Positions 9,601 through 17,658 are shown, counted from the first letter of the stretch. The stretch: DNA of 64,000 bases from Lysobacterales bacterium (GCA_016721015.1 JADKJL010000007.1:124001-188000); one strand, 5' to 3'. Made by a program: numbers and translations. The notes: a model not told the origin generated them from the sequence alone.

Positions 9601-10876
9601 TGTAGCTCAGCACGCCGGTTGCGGAAATTGTGGGCTGTGCGCTGAACAGCGCGTTGTTGTCGTTGCTGGCGATGAAATCGAGCACCTGTCCCGATTCATT
9701 GGCCGGGCCCGCCGAGATCGCCGTGGCCCAGCCGTTGATCGACTGCACGCCGGCATCCTCGTTGACAACCTGGTTCGCACCCGCCGTGAACGAGGGCAAA
9801 TCGTTGACCGGGGTGATCGTCAACGCGATCGTTGCGGCCGCCGAAGTGACCTGGCCGTCATTGACAGTGAAGGTGAAACTGTCGCTGCCATTGGCGTCGG
9901 CATTCGGCGTGTATTGCACCGTTGCCGACTGCGGGCCGGTCGGCGTGATCGCACCAAGGCCACCGTTGACCGGCGCGCTGACGATGGCGAAGGTCAACGG
10001 ATCGTTCTCGTTGTCGGTGCCGGTCAGGGTCAGCGTGACCGGCTGGTCTTCGAGCGTGGTTGCATTGCCGGAAACGGCGGTCGGCGCGTTGTTCTGCAGG
10101 TTGGCCACATCGATGCGCATGAACACGCGCTCGTTTTCGACCGCGGCAAAGAACGCGCGCAGATCGATCGCGCTTTCGCCACTGGTCGCGTCTCCAGCCG
10201 GATCGTTGGCGATCGGCGACACGCCGCTCCAGTCGCCGACCTGTCCATCGACCACGAAATTGGCTGCCAGGACGACGCCGCTGAACAGGAAAACCAAGGC
10301 GACCACGCGCAGCAAGCCGCGGCGGCGGGCAACGCGCGCGCCCACCATCGCAATCAACAGCGCCATCAGGATCAGGGCGGGAATGCCGAGCACGGGAATC
10401 GGAAATGAAGCCAGCCCGAGCCCGATCGGCGGGCCGCCGCCACCGTCAGCGCTGACCAGGAAATCTTCGCCAGCCGCACTCGTCGCCACGATCGAAAACA
10501 CCAGCGAAGGCGCGCCCGGTCGCGTCAACTGACTGAGTGCATCGGACAGTTCGATGACATCCGATCCGGCCACCCCATTGTCGGCACCGACCGCCGAACT
10601 GCCCGCGATCACCGTTTCACCGGTGAAAATTCCGCCCACGCAGCGGGCGCGGGTCACCTGCACGACTTGCGGGGTCAGACCACCGCTGGCGGTGACACGC
10701 AGGCGCACTTCGGCGCCAATGACCGGCCCGACATTGCAGCCAGTGGCCGGATTGGCATCGGAATCCACATACACCGAGTAGTCATACGTCGATTGCGCGA
10801 ATGCACTGGACGACAACGCGCACAGACTCAGAGCGCAGAACAGGAGCGCCAGCAAGCCTTTCGACTTCGATTCCAT
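3659..10876 (-). CDS. Giant surface protein with cadherin-like repeats and a beta-helix
   Basis: This is a 2405-residue protein. I chose ATG 10876 because it directly precedes a classical signal peptide (basic start, LLALLFCALSLCALSSSAFA) and has a GGGGA ribosome site; the frame runs 43 codons further upstream. Order of parts: a 130-residue N-terminal domain; a Pro-start hydrophobic anchor with an Arg cluster (about 158-186, ending ARVARRR); a second signal-peptide-like segment (about 187-206); a VGDWSGVSPIANDPAGD domain; one Big_9-like and about eight cadherin-like repeats of about 113 residues starting NDAPSF...EDAGAQT; then from about residue 1400 a right-handed beta-helix rich in Asn and Gly. 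It is probably a very large adhesin or matrix protein. It heads the operon with three collar proteins. Confidence 0.85.
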   Translation of the reverse strand: MESKSKGLLALLFCALSLCALSSSAFAQSTYDYSVYVDSDANPATGCNVGPVIGAEVRLRVTASGGLTPQVVQVTRARCVGGIFTGETVIAGSSAVGADNGVAGSDVIELSDALSQLTRPGAPSLVFSIVATSAAGEDFLVSADGGGGPPIGLGLASFPIPVLGIPALILMALLIAMVGARVARRRGLLRVVALVFLFSGVVLAANFVVDGQVGDWSGVSPIANDPAGDATSGESAIDLRAFFAAVENERVFMRIDVANLQNNAPTAVSGNATTLEDQPVTLTLTGTDNENDPLTFAIVSAPVNGGLGAITPTGPQSATVQYTPNADANGSDSFTFTVNDGQVTSAAATIALTITPVNDLPSFTAGANQVVNEDAGVQSINGWATAISAGPANESGQVLDFIASNDNNALFSAQPTISATGVLSYTPAANAHGVASVTVSLHDNGGTTNGGIDTSAAQTFTITVNSVNDAPSFSKGPDQTVPEGAPAQTVDPWATAISAGPANETGQVLTFNVSNDNNALFSAQPAVSPTGALSYTLAAGANGSAIVSVSLGDDGGTANGGVDTSPTQTFTITVTGINDAPSFTAGPNQSILEDAGAQTVNPWATAISAGPPNESGQVVSFNVTGNTNAALFSAGPAISSTGVLSYTPAANANGVATITLVAMDDGGTANGGVDTSASQTFTITVTAVNDAPSFIKGADQSVSEDAAAQTITAWATAISAGPPDESGQTLSFAASNDNNALFSAQPAVSPTGALSFTPAPDANGSATVTLTLGDNGGTANGGADTSAVQSFVITVTAINDAPSFTAGGNQSVAEDAGAQTVNAWATAILAGPPNEAGQVVSFNVTGNSNATLFSAGPAISSAGVLSYTPAADASGVATISVVAMDDGGTANGGIDTSAAQTFTITVTPVNDPPVLDLNGPAAGSDFAASYTEGNPAVAIVDAAALTVSDVDNATLASATVTISNLLDVSFEQLAATTGATAITANYVAASGTLTLTGPDTVANFQSVLRSVTYLNSSTAPNETARTITFVANDGSANSNIATSTVAVVGINTIPSFTGGPAVIINEDAGAQSIPNWASAINDNDGGLQTLNFTLTQTGGTLTFGAAPAISPTGTLTFATSANVSGSATFNVVLVDSGSNNNTSAAQTLTITVNAVNDAPSFIGGGDQTVLEDAGAQTVAGWASSISPGPADESGQSLTFNITGNTNAALFSVAPSISSGGTLTYTAAANVSGSSTISVSLTDNGGTANGGIDTSVVQMFTITVIAVNDAPSFIKGADQAVIDNVGAQTVNPWATALSAGPADESGQTLTFVIDSNSAPGIFAAGPSISPSGVLTYTPAIVPTGTITATIVLHVMDNGGTTNGGIDASSAQSFTIAITHANAVPVLTNDPISYSTAGNTQLQVAGATIPGLVSISDAQSALTKAVPTDPDGPNAPAVVAASGTSVNGGSFSIDAAGAFTYVPAAGFSGADSFTYVVTDGNTPTPGNVTGTINITVGPTVWYIDNANGANNPAGGDGRSSNAFDTIAAFNSATTSAGDIIFVFNGNSATTPLAGGITLKDGQKLWGEGYGLTVVPFGTLVAAGTRPRIVAASADAVSVPATTGNRSNVEIRGLDLQGTPNAIDVTATGTNNVGVTISANTISGATAEGIDVNFGSTGTQQVAISTNTVTATGTGIDVSRTAGSATITAFDGNTISGNNGGTGIVVNGAIFDATPGNPINTVNGGNTVIGTAGNGVGASGMLLGNVTGDLAFTDLDIVNDAGSGLGVSSTGALNAAAGSGFRIAVAAGVGNLASTGGPAIDINGASASLPLAAVTSTNSVTNGISLVNAFGGAGLTAFSATSGSISDPGAASGASFRVDGGTGNISFPGTISSNSGAAVQISNRTSDTVTLSGAIGDTGGGIVLTSNTGATISFSGTLTLATGANPAFTATGGGTLTSTDTSSTASTTTATALNVANTTIGAAGLKFRSISAGTAVSGPTNGIVLNNTGAVGGLSVIGTGSAGSGGTIQRASGDGIKLINTRNVSLDRMVIQNNLGSGIRSELVNGMTLANLTVTNNSDAASNCSVVNLPSCEAGIFVLNLAGNSNSITNSVVSGSFEDNIHFENRGTSTLGAVTVSGNTIADNGVTNGNVGLVFLSADTAVVNATASNNTFHGNRTVSLRADAADGSAMNSTFTSNKIFAGAPNQGNQGIEVSGANGSDLVFNITGNIIGKNAGADAPLMNTGINVFFSSVATGLSPTVTGNVSNNTVFNAGAGFSGFGIRLFPAAGDAVWRVRVDGNTVSNVGLDYGLFVGSGENGAPPSTTSMQVGVLNNNVTVLAAALDAIRVQSRTTSTQCARISGNTGTQLGGGCGGIGFCGILVRQANTSIFNLEGGVAGLAGGNPGTTPAGISSFGTVATVPANTCNQIP

Positions 10877-11208
10877 CAGTGATCCCCTGGTATTTCGGCC
10901 CAGCCCAGCCGGCACGAGAGCCGCCGTTGGCCTGACATCAGTCGACAAAGTCACTCGACCCAAGTGCGGCATTCTGCCACAGACACAAAATTTTGCGAAC
11001 CGTTTCAAACAGGTCGAATCGGGTCACGGAATTCCCTGGTGAAGGAAGTCAGCGCGATGCTCGGATCGCGGATCTGACAAGTGCGAGGCAGCGATTCAGA
11101 TCCGCCATGCAGCAGGCGTCAAGCCATATGACGCAGACGGGGATGGGCTTGCGCCTTTAAATTGCAGGCAAGGACGGTCACGGATCCGGCACTTGAAGTC
11201 GCGCGACC
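10877..11208. other. Intergenic region upstream of the giant surface protein gene
   Basis: About 330 bases without a supported gene. An AT-rich patch (ACAAAATTTTG, near 10984-10994) lies about 110 bases upstream of the giant gene and is the likeliest place for its leftward promoter, but I could not define convincing -35/-10 boxes. Nothing else was recognised. Confidence 0.3.
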
Positions 11209-11625
11209 TCAATCCCGGGATCGGGCTGATCCGACCACGATCACCTGTCCATCATCGAGACTGAGCGTCCCCTCACGCAGATCTTCGATTTCGTCATCAA
11301 TGGTGACAAAGCGGCCGACCAGCAGTCCGCTGGCTCGATCACCGGTTATGCGGTACGCAAACTCCTCGTCGCCCGGGGCATTGCCGGTGGCCTCGAAATC
11401 GATATGGATTTCGCTGATCTTGCCAACTGCATCGACGATCGCCGGATCGGCCCGAATGGCGGTGTAGGCCTGATCGTTGAAAGTGCTGATGCCGAACCAG
11501 GCCACACTGGCAACCGTGCCGAGCGCCAGCAACAGGACAGCCGCAACGATGCCGCCAATGATCCACGGAATTCGCGATCGGCGTGCATGTGTTGCTTCGG
11601 CAAGGGCTGGATCGGGCACGAGCAT
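11209..11625 (-). CDS. Single-pass membrane protein, weakly Coa1-like
   Basis: The product has 138 residues: a short basic cytoplasmic N-terminus (THARRSRIPW), one membrane helix (about 20-45, IIGGIVAAVLLLALGTVASV) and a small exported domain that opens AYTAIRADPAIVDAVGK and ends in alternating strands. This layout, with a helix followed by residues counting the phrase A-x-x-x-I-x-x-x-P-x-I, recalls the Coa1-type cytochrome oxidase assembly domain, but the match is weak and rests on my reading alone. It stands about 50 bases upstream of the DUF2238 gene on the same strand. If it is Coa1-like, the respiratory genes at 18 kb would be the natural clients. Confidence 0.5.
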   Translation of the reverse strand: MLVPDPALAEATHARRSRIPWIIGGIVAAVLLLALGTVASVAWFGISTFNDQAYTAIRADPAIVDAVGKISEIHIDFEATGNAPGDEEFAYRITGDRASGLLVGRFVTIDDEIEDLREGTLSLDDGQVIVVGSARSRD

Positions 11626-11676
11626 CTCGGCTTTTGGTATCCGTGGAGAATATCCGATAACCGTGGCGCGCCTTGT

Positions 11677-12315
11677 TCAATCGCTGGATAACACGTCGTG
11701 CAGTTGCCGATCGTGCACACGCGAGAGCAGGAGCAACGACGCGATCGCACCGATCAGGGCAAACAGCATGTCCGATTGGGTATCCCAGGGATCGCCCTGG
11801 GTGCCGAGAAAATCCTCTGCGCCCTGGCCAAGGGCGACCGCGGCGCCCCATTCGATCAATTCGTAGCCTGCGCTGATCGCCAGCACGATGCAGATGACGA
11901 GAAAGGCCAGCATTTTCCGTCCAATCCGATAGCCGCCGCGCAGCAACACCTCACGCGCAGCCAGCGCCGGCACGAGGCCCTGCATGAAATGGCCGATCTT
12001 GTCGTAGGGATTGCGCTCAAGGCCCAACCAGTTCTGCAATTCAAAACCGAGCGGGACCCGCGCATAGGTGTAAGCCCCGCCGAGCATCAGCACCAGTGCA
12101 TGCACGAAGATGGCGACATAGAGCAGCGTGGTCAGTGGATAGCGTCGGTGTGTTGCATAAAGGATTGGCAGCACGATCAGGACGGGCGCCACTTCCATGA
12201 GCCAGGTTGCACGATCGTGCGGTTGCCAGCCCGAGCAGATCAGCAGCACGAGCAGGATGGCGATTCCGGTGGCGACGAGTCGGGTCGGTGGTAAGGCGTC
12301 GATGGCAGCAGTCAT
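11677..12315 (-). CDS. DUF2238 (YjdF-like) inner-membrane protein
   Basis: The gene encodes 212 residues, read from ATG 12315, after which the first membrane helix follows at once; an earlier ATG at 12399 would add an unlikely 28-residue leader. There are about six membrane segments. The family signature is seen in the middle and C-terminal part: NPYDKIGHFMQGLVPALAAREVLLR, a GYELIEW helix, and QGDPWDTQSDMLFALIGA, which closely match the DUF2238/YjdF family of unknown function. The acidic and His residues inside the membrane (DKIGHF, YELIEW, DTQSDM) are the conserved ones. No mechanistic clue comes from neighbours. Confidence 0.85.
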   Translation of the reverse strand: MTAAIDALPPTRLVATGIAILLVLLICSGWQPHDRATWLMEVAPVLIVLPILYATHRRYPLTTLLYVAIFVHALVLMLGGAYTYARVPLGFELQNWLGLERNPYDKIGHFMQGLVPALAAREVLLRGGYRIGRKMLAFLVICIVLAISAGYELIEWGAAVALGQGAEDFLGTQGDPWDTQSDMLFALIGAIASLLLLSRVHDRQLHDVLSSD

Positions 12316-12521
12316 CCCGCGTGGTCTCAAGGGAAGCGTGGAAGCTACCAGACAACCAGGTGATTGCCACCGGACTGATGCCGCGCCGGAAGCCCTCATT
12401 CATGCCTGTCCGGCTTGCAGGCATCGCCGCCAACACGTCGAATAGGCCGCATGACGAAGTCACGCTGGGATTAAGAATCCCCGTAGCGCCCTCACGCCAG
12501 CCTGGGCCTCCAGGCGATGCC

Positions 12522-13340
12522 CTACCATTTCGTCGCCCCTCGTTCGCGGGTGTGCAGCAGTCCGGCACACAACTGGTGCCGATCGTTGAACAGCCGGCGA
12601 AATGCCAGCAGGATCACTCCGAGCGTACCCAGTGCCGTGGCGGCGGCGATCATGAACATGATCACGATCTGGTAGCGCACCGCGTCGGCGGGTGCCGCGC
12701 CAGCGAGAAGCTGGCCGGTCATCATGCCAGGCAGACTGACCACACCCATTACCATCATGCCGTTGATGGTCGGAATCATGCCTGTACGCAGGCTGGTGCG
12801 GATCAACGGGTGCGCCGCTTCCCAGCGGGTGGCGCCCAGCGCCAGGTCACTTTCGATGATGTCACGCCCGCGTGCGATGCCTTCCATGAAGTGATCCAGC
12901 GCCAGCGAGACGCCACTGAGGATATTTCCCAGCACCATGCCGAGCAGCGGGATGGTGTACTGCGGCGCATACCAGGGTGAGACATCGATGATGCCGAGTA
13001 CGCCCGCCCCGGTAACCACAAACGCCGAGCCGAGGATGGTGATGATGCTGTCCCGATAGACGCCGGCAAAGCGCCGACCGGTGCGACGCACGGCAGCAAT
13101 GCCAGCCAGTGCCGACATGGCCATGCCGATGCCGAGCACCGGCCACGGCGTCTGCAGCTCGAACACCCATTGCAGGATGAAGCCGACCAGGATCAGCTGG
13201 ACCACCATGCGGGCACCGGCGACGAGCAGGGATTTCGCAAGTCCAAGGCGAAGCCAGACCGAGATGCCGACGTTGACCAGTACCAGTGCGGCGGCCATCA
13301 CCAACTGGGCATTGCCGAGCTTCAGGTAATCCGCGTTCAC
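12522..13340 (-). CDS. fetB: FetB-type ABC exporter permease
   Basis: This 272-residue polytopic protein matches the UPF0014/FetB permease family: an N-terminal hydrophobic helix, RMVVQLILVGFILQWVF, the LAGIAAVRRTGRRF loop, LLGMVLGNILSGVSLALD, ERDI-type coupling segment RGRDIIESDLALGATRWEA, and VVSLPGMMTGQLLAGAAP. In Escherichia coli FetAB exports iron and protects against oxidative stress. It starts with GTG at 13340 and overlaps the ATPase gene stop by four bases (GTGA), which couples their translation. About seven membrane helices can be counted. Iron as substrate is taken from the family; sequence alone does not prove it. Confidence 0.9.
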   Translation of the reverse strand: MNADYLKLGNAQLVMAAALVLVNVGISVWLRLGLAKSLLVAGARMVVQLILVGFILQWVFELQTPWPVLGIGMAMSALAGIAAVRRTGRRFAGVYRDSIITILGSAFVVTGAGVLGIIDVSPWYAPQYTIPLLGMVLGNILSGVSLALDHFMEGIARGRDIIESDLALGATRWEAAHPLIRTSLRTGMIPTINGMMVMGVVSLPGMMTGQLLAGAAPADAVRYQIVIMFMIAAATALGTLGVILLAFRRLFNDRHQLCAGLLHTRERGATKW

Positions 13341-14056
13341 GATGCGGGCCCCAACGCCAGCACGCGGCTGGCAATTCGTTCCAGTTGCGTGCGGTCGTGA
13401 CTTGTCCAGATGCAGGCACGCCCGGGCGAGGCATCGACCCAGTGCAGGATCAGCGTCTCGATGGCATGCGCGGTTTCGCGGTCAAGCGACGCAGTGGGCT
13501 CATCGAGCAGCAACACCACGGGCTCCACCAGCAGCGCACGCACCATGGCGGCGACTTGTGCCTCACCACCGGACAGACGTTCGCTGCGCTGCTGCAGAAA
13601 GTGCTCGTCACGCCCCATCGCCTGCAACAACTCGCGTGCTCGCTGTTGCGGAAATTCGCTGCCATTTCGCACGTCAAAAGCAAACGGTGCGCGCAGGGCG
13701 GAATCCACCGTGCCTTCACGCCACGTCGGGCGCTGCGCCACATACACCACGCGTGCGCGGTAGGCTGGCATTGACCATTCAGAAATCGAGCGGCCCTCGA
13801 ACACCAGCTCGCCGGACTGCAACGGTTCCAGTCCAGCCAATGTACGCAAAAGCAGACTCTTGCCGCTGCCGGATGGCCCCGTTATGCCGAGGCGCTCACC
13901 GGCGCGCAGGGTGAGTTCGAAGGCCTGCCAGAGGACGCGCCGCTCAACACGGAAGCTGAGGTCGCGTGCCGTCAGCAATACCTTCGCAAGGGCCAATGGC
14001 TGGCCTGCCCCGGGCGGATCCAGTAAATTGTTCACAACGCGAGAAATACTGGGCAT
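13337..14056 (-). CDS. fetA: FetA-type ABC exporter ATP-binding protein
   Basis: The product has 239 residues from ATG 14056; the frame continues upstream without a better start, and E. coli FetA has a similar length. The ATPase motifs are complete: Walker A GPSGSGKS (about 60-67), Q-loop in VYVAQRP, signature LSGGEAQ, Walker B VVLLLDEPTASLD, and the switch His in CIWTSHDR. It should power the FetB permease encoded immediately downstream with a 4-bp overlap. The two genes form an operon of their own; no regulator or metal sensor is adjacent. Confidence 0.9.
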   Translation of the reverse strand: MPSISRVVNNLLDPPGAGQPLALAKVLLTARDLSFRVERRVLWQAFELTLRAGERLGITGPSGSGKSLLLRTLAGLEPLQSGELVFEGRSISEWSMPAYRARVVYVAQRPTWREGTVDSALRAPFAFDVRNGSEFPQQRARELLQAMGRDEHFLQQRSERLSGGEAQVAAMVRALLVEPVVLLLDEPTASLDRETAHAIETLILHWVDASPGRACIWTSHDRTQLERIASRVLALGPAS

Positions 14057-14245
14057 GGAATTGAAATCAATTGGCCACTCCGATCCTGAGCCCAGCCAGT
14101 CGGGCGAGTCCAGACGCTGAAGCCATGGGGCGGCCGGATGACCCGCCCATTCCATCACAATGGCAGGCATGCCGTGCAGTGCCATCGGCTCTTATCCTGC
14201 GGATGCCTGCGCCGGGCCGGAATCGACCCATTCGCGCACGCTGCC

Positions 14246-14587
14246 TCAGCGGCGCACGACCCGGGTCAGCTCAACGCCATCGACGGTCATCCGCCACACC
14301 CCGTCGACTTCACGGGGTGGCGAGGAAACCTTGAACGTGGTTGTCATCGGGCCGATGCCGACTTCGAAATCATCGCCATGGAATGCTTTCAAAGGGGCCT
14401 GGATTTTGGTTGAGGCGCCCTTGCGAAAACGCCGGTAGGCCACGCTGCCGTCACGCGTGATCAGCAGGAACATTCCATCGGCTTCCCAGCGCCCGACATA
14501 GGCCGATTGGGTCAGCGGCACTTCGATGCCGCAGGCGGCCAGAAAGATCAGCAACAGGATTGGAACAAGGAATCGGGAACTGCGCAT
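14246..14587 (-). CDS. Small predicted lipoprotein of unknown function
   Basis: From ATG 14587 the protein has 113 residues with a type II signal peptide, MRSSRFLVPILLLIFLAAC, whose lipobox LAAC puts the lipidated cysteine at position 19. The mature part (GRWEADGMFLLITRDGSVAYRR ... VWRMTVDGVELTRV) is a small beta-sheet protein with the look of a lipocalin-like or YgdR-like stress lipoprotein: a G-x-W opening and alternating strands ending with an Arg-rich tail. I do not recognise the family. The neighbouring FetAB and GGDEF/EAL genes are separately spaced, so no operon role is implied. Confidence 0.65.
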   Translation of the reverse strand: MRSSRFLVPILLLIFLAACGIEVPLTQSAYVGRWEADGMFLLITRDGSVAYRRFRKGASTKIQAPLKAFHGDDFEVGIGPMTTTFKVSSPPREVDGVWRMTVDGVELTRVVRR

Positions 14588-14671
14588 CGCGCCTGCATCG
14601 ATTGCATGGACCCGATCGGAGGGCTTTTGGATCACCCTCGACATTTGGATCGAATCGGTCAAAGCGACCAC

Positions 14672-16504
14672 TCACGCCTTCGCCAATGAATTACGCAACC
14701 GTCCGATCAAGCCATCCAGCGGCTGCGGCCGGCTGAACAGGAATCCCTGGTAGTTGTGGCAGCCGAGCGCTTCCAGGCTGGCGCGCTCGGCCTCGGTTTC
14801 GACCCCTTCGGCAATCAGTTCGATTTCCAGGGCGCGGCCGAGGGCAATGATGGTCTCGACAATGGCGCGGTTGCCAGCGTTCGAATCGAGATCGCGGACA
14901 AAGGCCTGGTCAATCTTGATCGATTCCACCGGCAGTCGGCTCAGGTAGGCCAAAGAGGAGTAACCGGTGCCGAAATCATCGACCGCGATCTCGACGCCCC
15001 GCGCGCGCAGCAGCGCCATCCGCGTTGCTGCTGCCTGGTGATTCCGGATCAGGGTGGATTCGGTCAGCTCAAGCGCGATCCGATGCGCATCGATGCCTGC
15101 CTCGTCGATGTCGGCGAACAGCGATTCGACGAAGTCCGGATGATTGAACTGGATCGCACTGACGTTGATTGATATGCGCCTGAAAGTCGGCGGCAGATCG
15201 CCTGCAAGCAAACGCTGGATATCCGCGCAGGCCTGGCGTATCACCCAGCGCCCGAGTTCGAGCATGAGTCCGGTTTCTTCGGCGACAGGGATGAATGTGA
15301 CGGGTGAGGGCTCATCCCGATACGGGCTGTGCCAGCGGATCAGCGCTTCGGCGCCGATACATTCGCCGGCCAGATTGTGCTGGCTCTGGTAGTAGAGTTC
15401 GAACTGCTGTGGAGCCTTGAGCGCCAGCTGCAATTCCTTTTCAAGCTGGCGACGCAATTCGAGCCCCGCTGACAATTGACGGTTGTAGTAAACGGAACTG
15501 TTGAGACCGGCGAGCTTGGCCTGATACATCGCCGTATCCGCACACCTGAGAATCTGCTCGGCACTGCAATCGCCATCGGGGAAAATCGCGATCCCGATTG
15601 ACGGCGTCACGTGCAGGCGGTGGTCGCCGGCTTGAAGCGCATCCGAGAAGCCCGCCCGAATCTCGGCCAGCAAGGCGTCCACGCGCAGCCTGATTCTGTC
15701 TTCATCGCCGCTCAAACCGCCCACAAGCAGGATGAATTCGTCGCCACTCAGGCGGGCCACCAGGCCATCACCCGCCATGATCAGGGTCAGCCTTTCGGCA
15801 ACGGCGACGAGCAACAGATCGCCAATCGCATGGCCAAGCGTGTCATTGACCATCTTGAAGCGATCCAGATCGAGAAACAGCAGCGCACCGCAACGGCCCC
15901 CGCTGCGCGCGCTCAACAACTCGGCATCAAGCCGCCGCATCAATTGCCGGCGATTTGGAAGCTGGGTCAGATCATCGTGGAGCAACTGGAACAGGATCGT
16001 TTCCTCGGCTTTGCGCCGTGCGGCGATCGCCTGCAACAGGTTTTCGTGTTCGATCGAGGCCTGGCAGCTGAGCGCCAGGCGAATCATCAGTGGCTTGAGC
16101 AACTCGATGATCGGAGGATCGAGGGCGTTTCCGATGCGTTGCACGCTTATCGCCCCGAAATCGCCAAGCCGAAACGAGTAGCAATGATGTTCAATCCGCT
16201 CGGAAACGCGACGTTCAATGCGGACGACAGTTGCCTCGCCATCGAGACAGGATTCCGGCACGACGATGGCCGGAGCGTTGCGCGGAACACTGAGGAAGTG
16301 CTCGAGCCGGTCGGCAGGTTCGCTCGCCTGCAGCACAGGCTCGCCTGCGGCAGTCTGCAGAAAGTGAAAATGTACCGACGACATGCCGAGTCGGCGCAAG
16401 AGGATGCGCGAGAAGGTAGCCAGCATTGGCTGCAAACGCAGGCTGGTACCGATCGCCATGCCAAGCTCGTGCTGGATCGAGAGATATTTGAGCGTGTTGT
16501 TCAT
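14672..16504 (-). CDS. GGDEF/EAL cyclic-di-GMP signalling protein
   Basis: A 610-residue cytoplasmic protein. Residues 1-165 look like a GAF-type sensory domain (SSVHFHFLQTAAGEPVLQAS); 175-335 is a GGDEF domain whose active-site loop reads LSGDEF, so the first Gly is Ser; 350-600 is an EAL phosphodiesterase with intact EALIRW, SINVSAIQF, ELTES, DDFGTGYSSL, KIDQAFV and AEGVET motifs. The phosphodiesterase is therefore predicted active, and the cyclase uncertain, though SGDEF variants can be active. Its ATG overlaps the stop codon of the FIST gene (ATGA), so the two are translationally coupled and FIST probably feeds it a signal. An allosteric RxxD site was not confirmed. Confidence 0.92.
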   Translation of the reverse strand: MNNTLKYLSIQHELGMAIGTSLRLQPMLATFSRILLRRLGMSSVHFHFLQTAAGEPVLQASEPADRLEHFLSVPRNAPAIVVPESCLDGEATVVRIERRVSERIEHHCYSFRLGDFGAISVQRIGNALDPPIIELLKPLMIRLALSCQASIEHENLLQAIAARRKAEETILFQLLHDDLTQLPNRRQLMRRLDAELLSARSGGRCGALLFLDLDRFKMVNDTLGHAIGDLLLVAVAERLTLIMAGDGLVARLSGDEFILLVGGLSGDEDRIRLRVDALLAEIRAGFSDALQAGDHRLHVTPSIGIAIFPDGDCSAEQILRCADTAMYQAKLAGLNSSVYYNRQLSAGLELRRQLEKELQLALKAPQQFELYYQSQHNLAGECIGAEALIRWHSPYRDEPSPVTFIPVAEETGLMLELGRWVIRQACADIQRLLAGDLPPTFRRISINVSAIQFNHPDFVESLFADIDEAGIDAHRIALELTESTLIRNHQAAATRMALLRARGVEIAVDDFGTGYSSLAYLSRLPVESIKIDQAFVRDLDSNAGNRAIVETIIALGRALEIELIAEGVETEAERASLEALGCHNYQGFLFSRPQPLDGLIGRLRNSLAKA

Positions 16505-17658
16505 GGTCGTGGCGGGGTTCCGATCAACGCCACCACAGTCGACTTGTTCATCAACTCGATCACGCCCGCTTTCGAACTGGCGATTTCACCCAGGGTCAAG
16601 GCACCAGTGACGTCCCCGCATTCGGCCAGCACGGATTCGATGGCGGCAAGCTCGGTATCGAACGCCGCACCCAGAAAAAACAAACGGCTGATGCAGTCGA
16701 ACACCAGCGCCATGCTGGCATTGGCAACATTTCCACGGTGCTGACATTGCGCACGGGCAGCGCGCGCCGCATCGCCAGCCGAGGCGATCAGCGCGCCGAC
16801 CTCGCCCTTGAGCAGATAGACGGTTGCGTTTTGCGGAACCTCGCCAACGCAAATGAGAGCGTCACCCACTTGCTTGATTGGATCGCGCACGAGGAAATCG
16901 CCGTCAACACCCTCGATTCCGAGCGGAAACGTCTTCGCGATGGAGAAGAAATCGGTATCTGAAAACCGCTGTCCGGAATGCGCTTCGACTGCCGTGCGGT
17001 AGACATCGAAAGCCGGCTGATAATTGAGTTCGTCGAGCATGTTGCCCTGCGAGCGGGTGACTAGGAACGGACCGGACAATCGCTGCCAGCCATGTGCCAT
17101 GCCGCGGTCGATGACATTGGACAGAGCCACCAGCACAGCAGAATCCTCGAGCACGCCGATATTGCTGAGCAAACAAGGGCGTTGCACGAGATCGAGATAT
17201 CCTGCGCCGCCGCCAACAACAGCCGCGCGGACACCAACAATGGCATACAGGCTCTCAACGAAGGCTTCGAGATTCGGACACAGCCCGTCGAACAGCACGA
17301 TCAGCGATTGCGCTCGTTCGAGCAGCTCTGCCGAGGCCAGCAGCTGTGGCTCCATGCCGGCGCGATCGGACAGCCGGTTGACGACGGCGATTTCAACCGT
17401 CTCGGAAAAACCAATGACCAGGGTGCCGTGCCGCCGGCATGTCGCGGCATGGATGATGCTCGGAAAGATCCCGCCAAAGACCGGCGCATCCACGGTGGCA
17501 AGCCAGGTCGAGAGAACTGCCGGATCCCAGCCGTCATCGGCGCAGGCAAGCAGCATGAAACTGCGCGAACCGTCCTTGCGCAGACGGTCAATGGCAGCGT
17601 CCAGATCCTCAATCGAGCGTCGCTCGACCAGCACCACGTGTTGATCTTTCACCATCAT
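16501..17658 (-). CDS. FIST-domain sensor protein
   Basis: A 385-residue soluble protein with both halves of the FIST sensor: FIST-N (PAVLSTWLATVDAPVFGGIFPSI..., RHGTLVIGFSE, AVVGGGAGYLDL) and FIST-C (AVEAHSGQRFSDTDFFSIAKTFPLG, FLVRDPIK, AARARAQCQ, SMALVFDCISRLFFLG). FIST proteins are thought to bind small molecules such as amino acids and pass the signal to partner domains encoded on the same or an adjacent gene. Here the partner is the GGDEF/EAL protein that begins inside its stop codon. Two ATG codons (17658 and 17655) are possible starts. Confidence 0.88.
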   Translation of the reverse strand: MMVKDQHVVLVERRSIEDLDAAIDRLRKDGSRSFMLLACADDGWDPAVLSTWLATVDAPVFGGIFPSIIHAATCRRHGTLVIGFSETVEIAVVNRLSDRAGMEPQLLASAELLERAQSLIVLFDGLCPNLEAFVESLYAIVGVRAAVVGGGAGYLDLVQRPCLLSNIGVLEDSAVLVALSNVIDRGMAHGWQRLSGPFLVTRSQGNMLDELNYQPAFDVYRTAVEAHSGQRFSDTDFFSIAKTFPLGIEGVDGDFLVRDPIKQVGDALICVGEVPQNATVYLLKGEVGALIASAGDAARAARAQCQHRGNVANASMALVFDCISRLFFLGAAFDTELAAIESVLAECGDVTGALTLGEIASSKAGVIELMNKSTVVALIGTPPRP

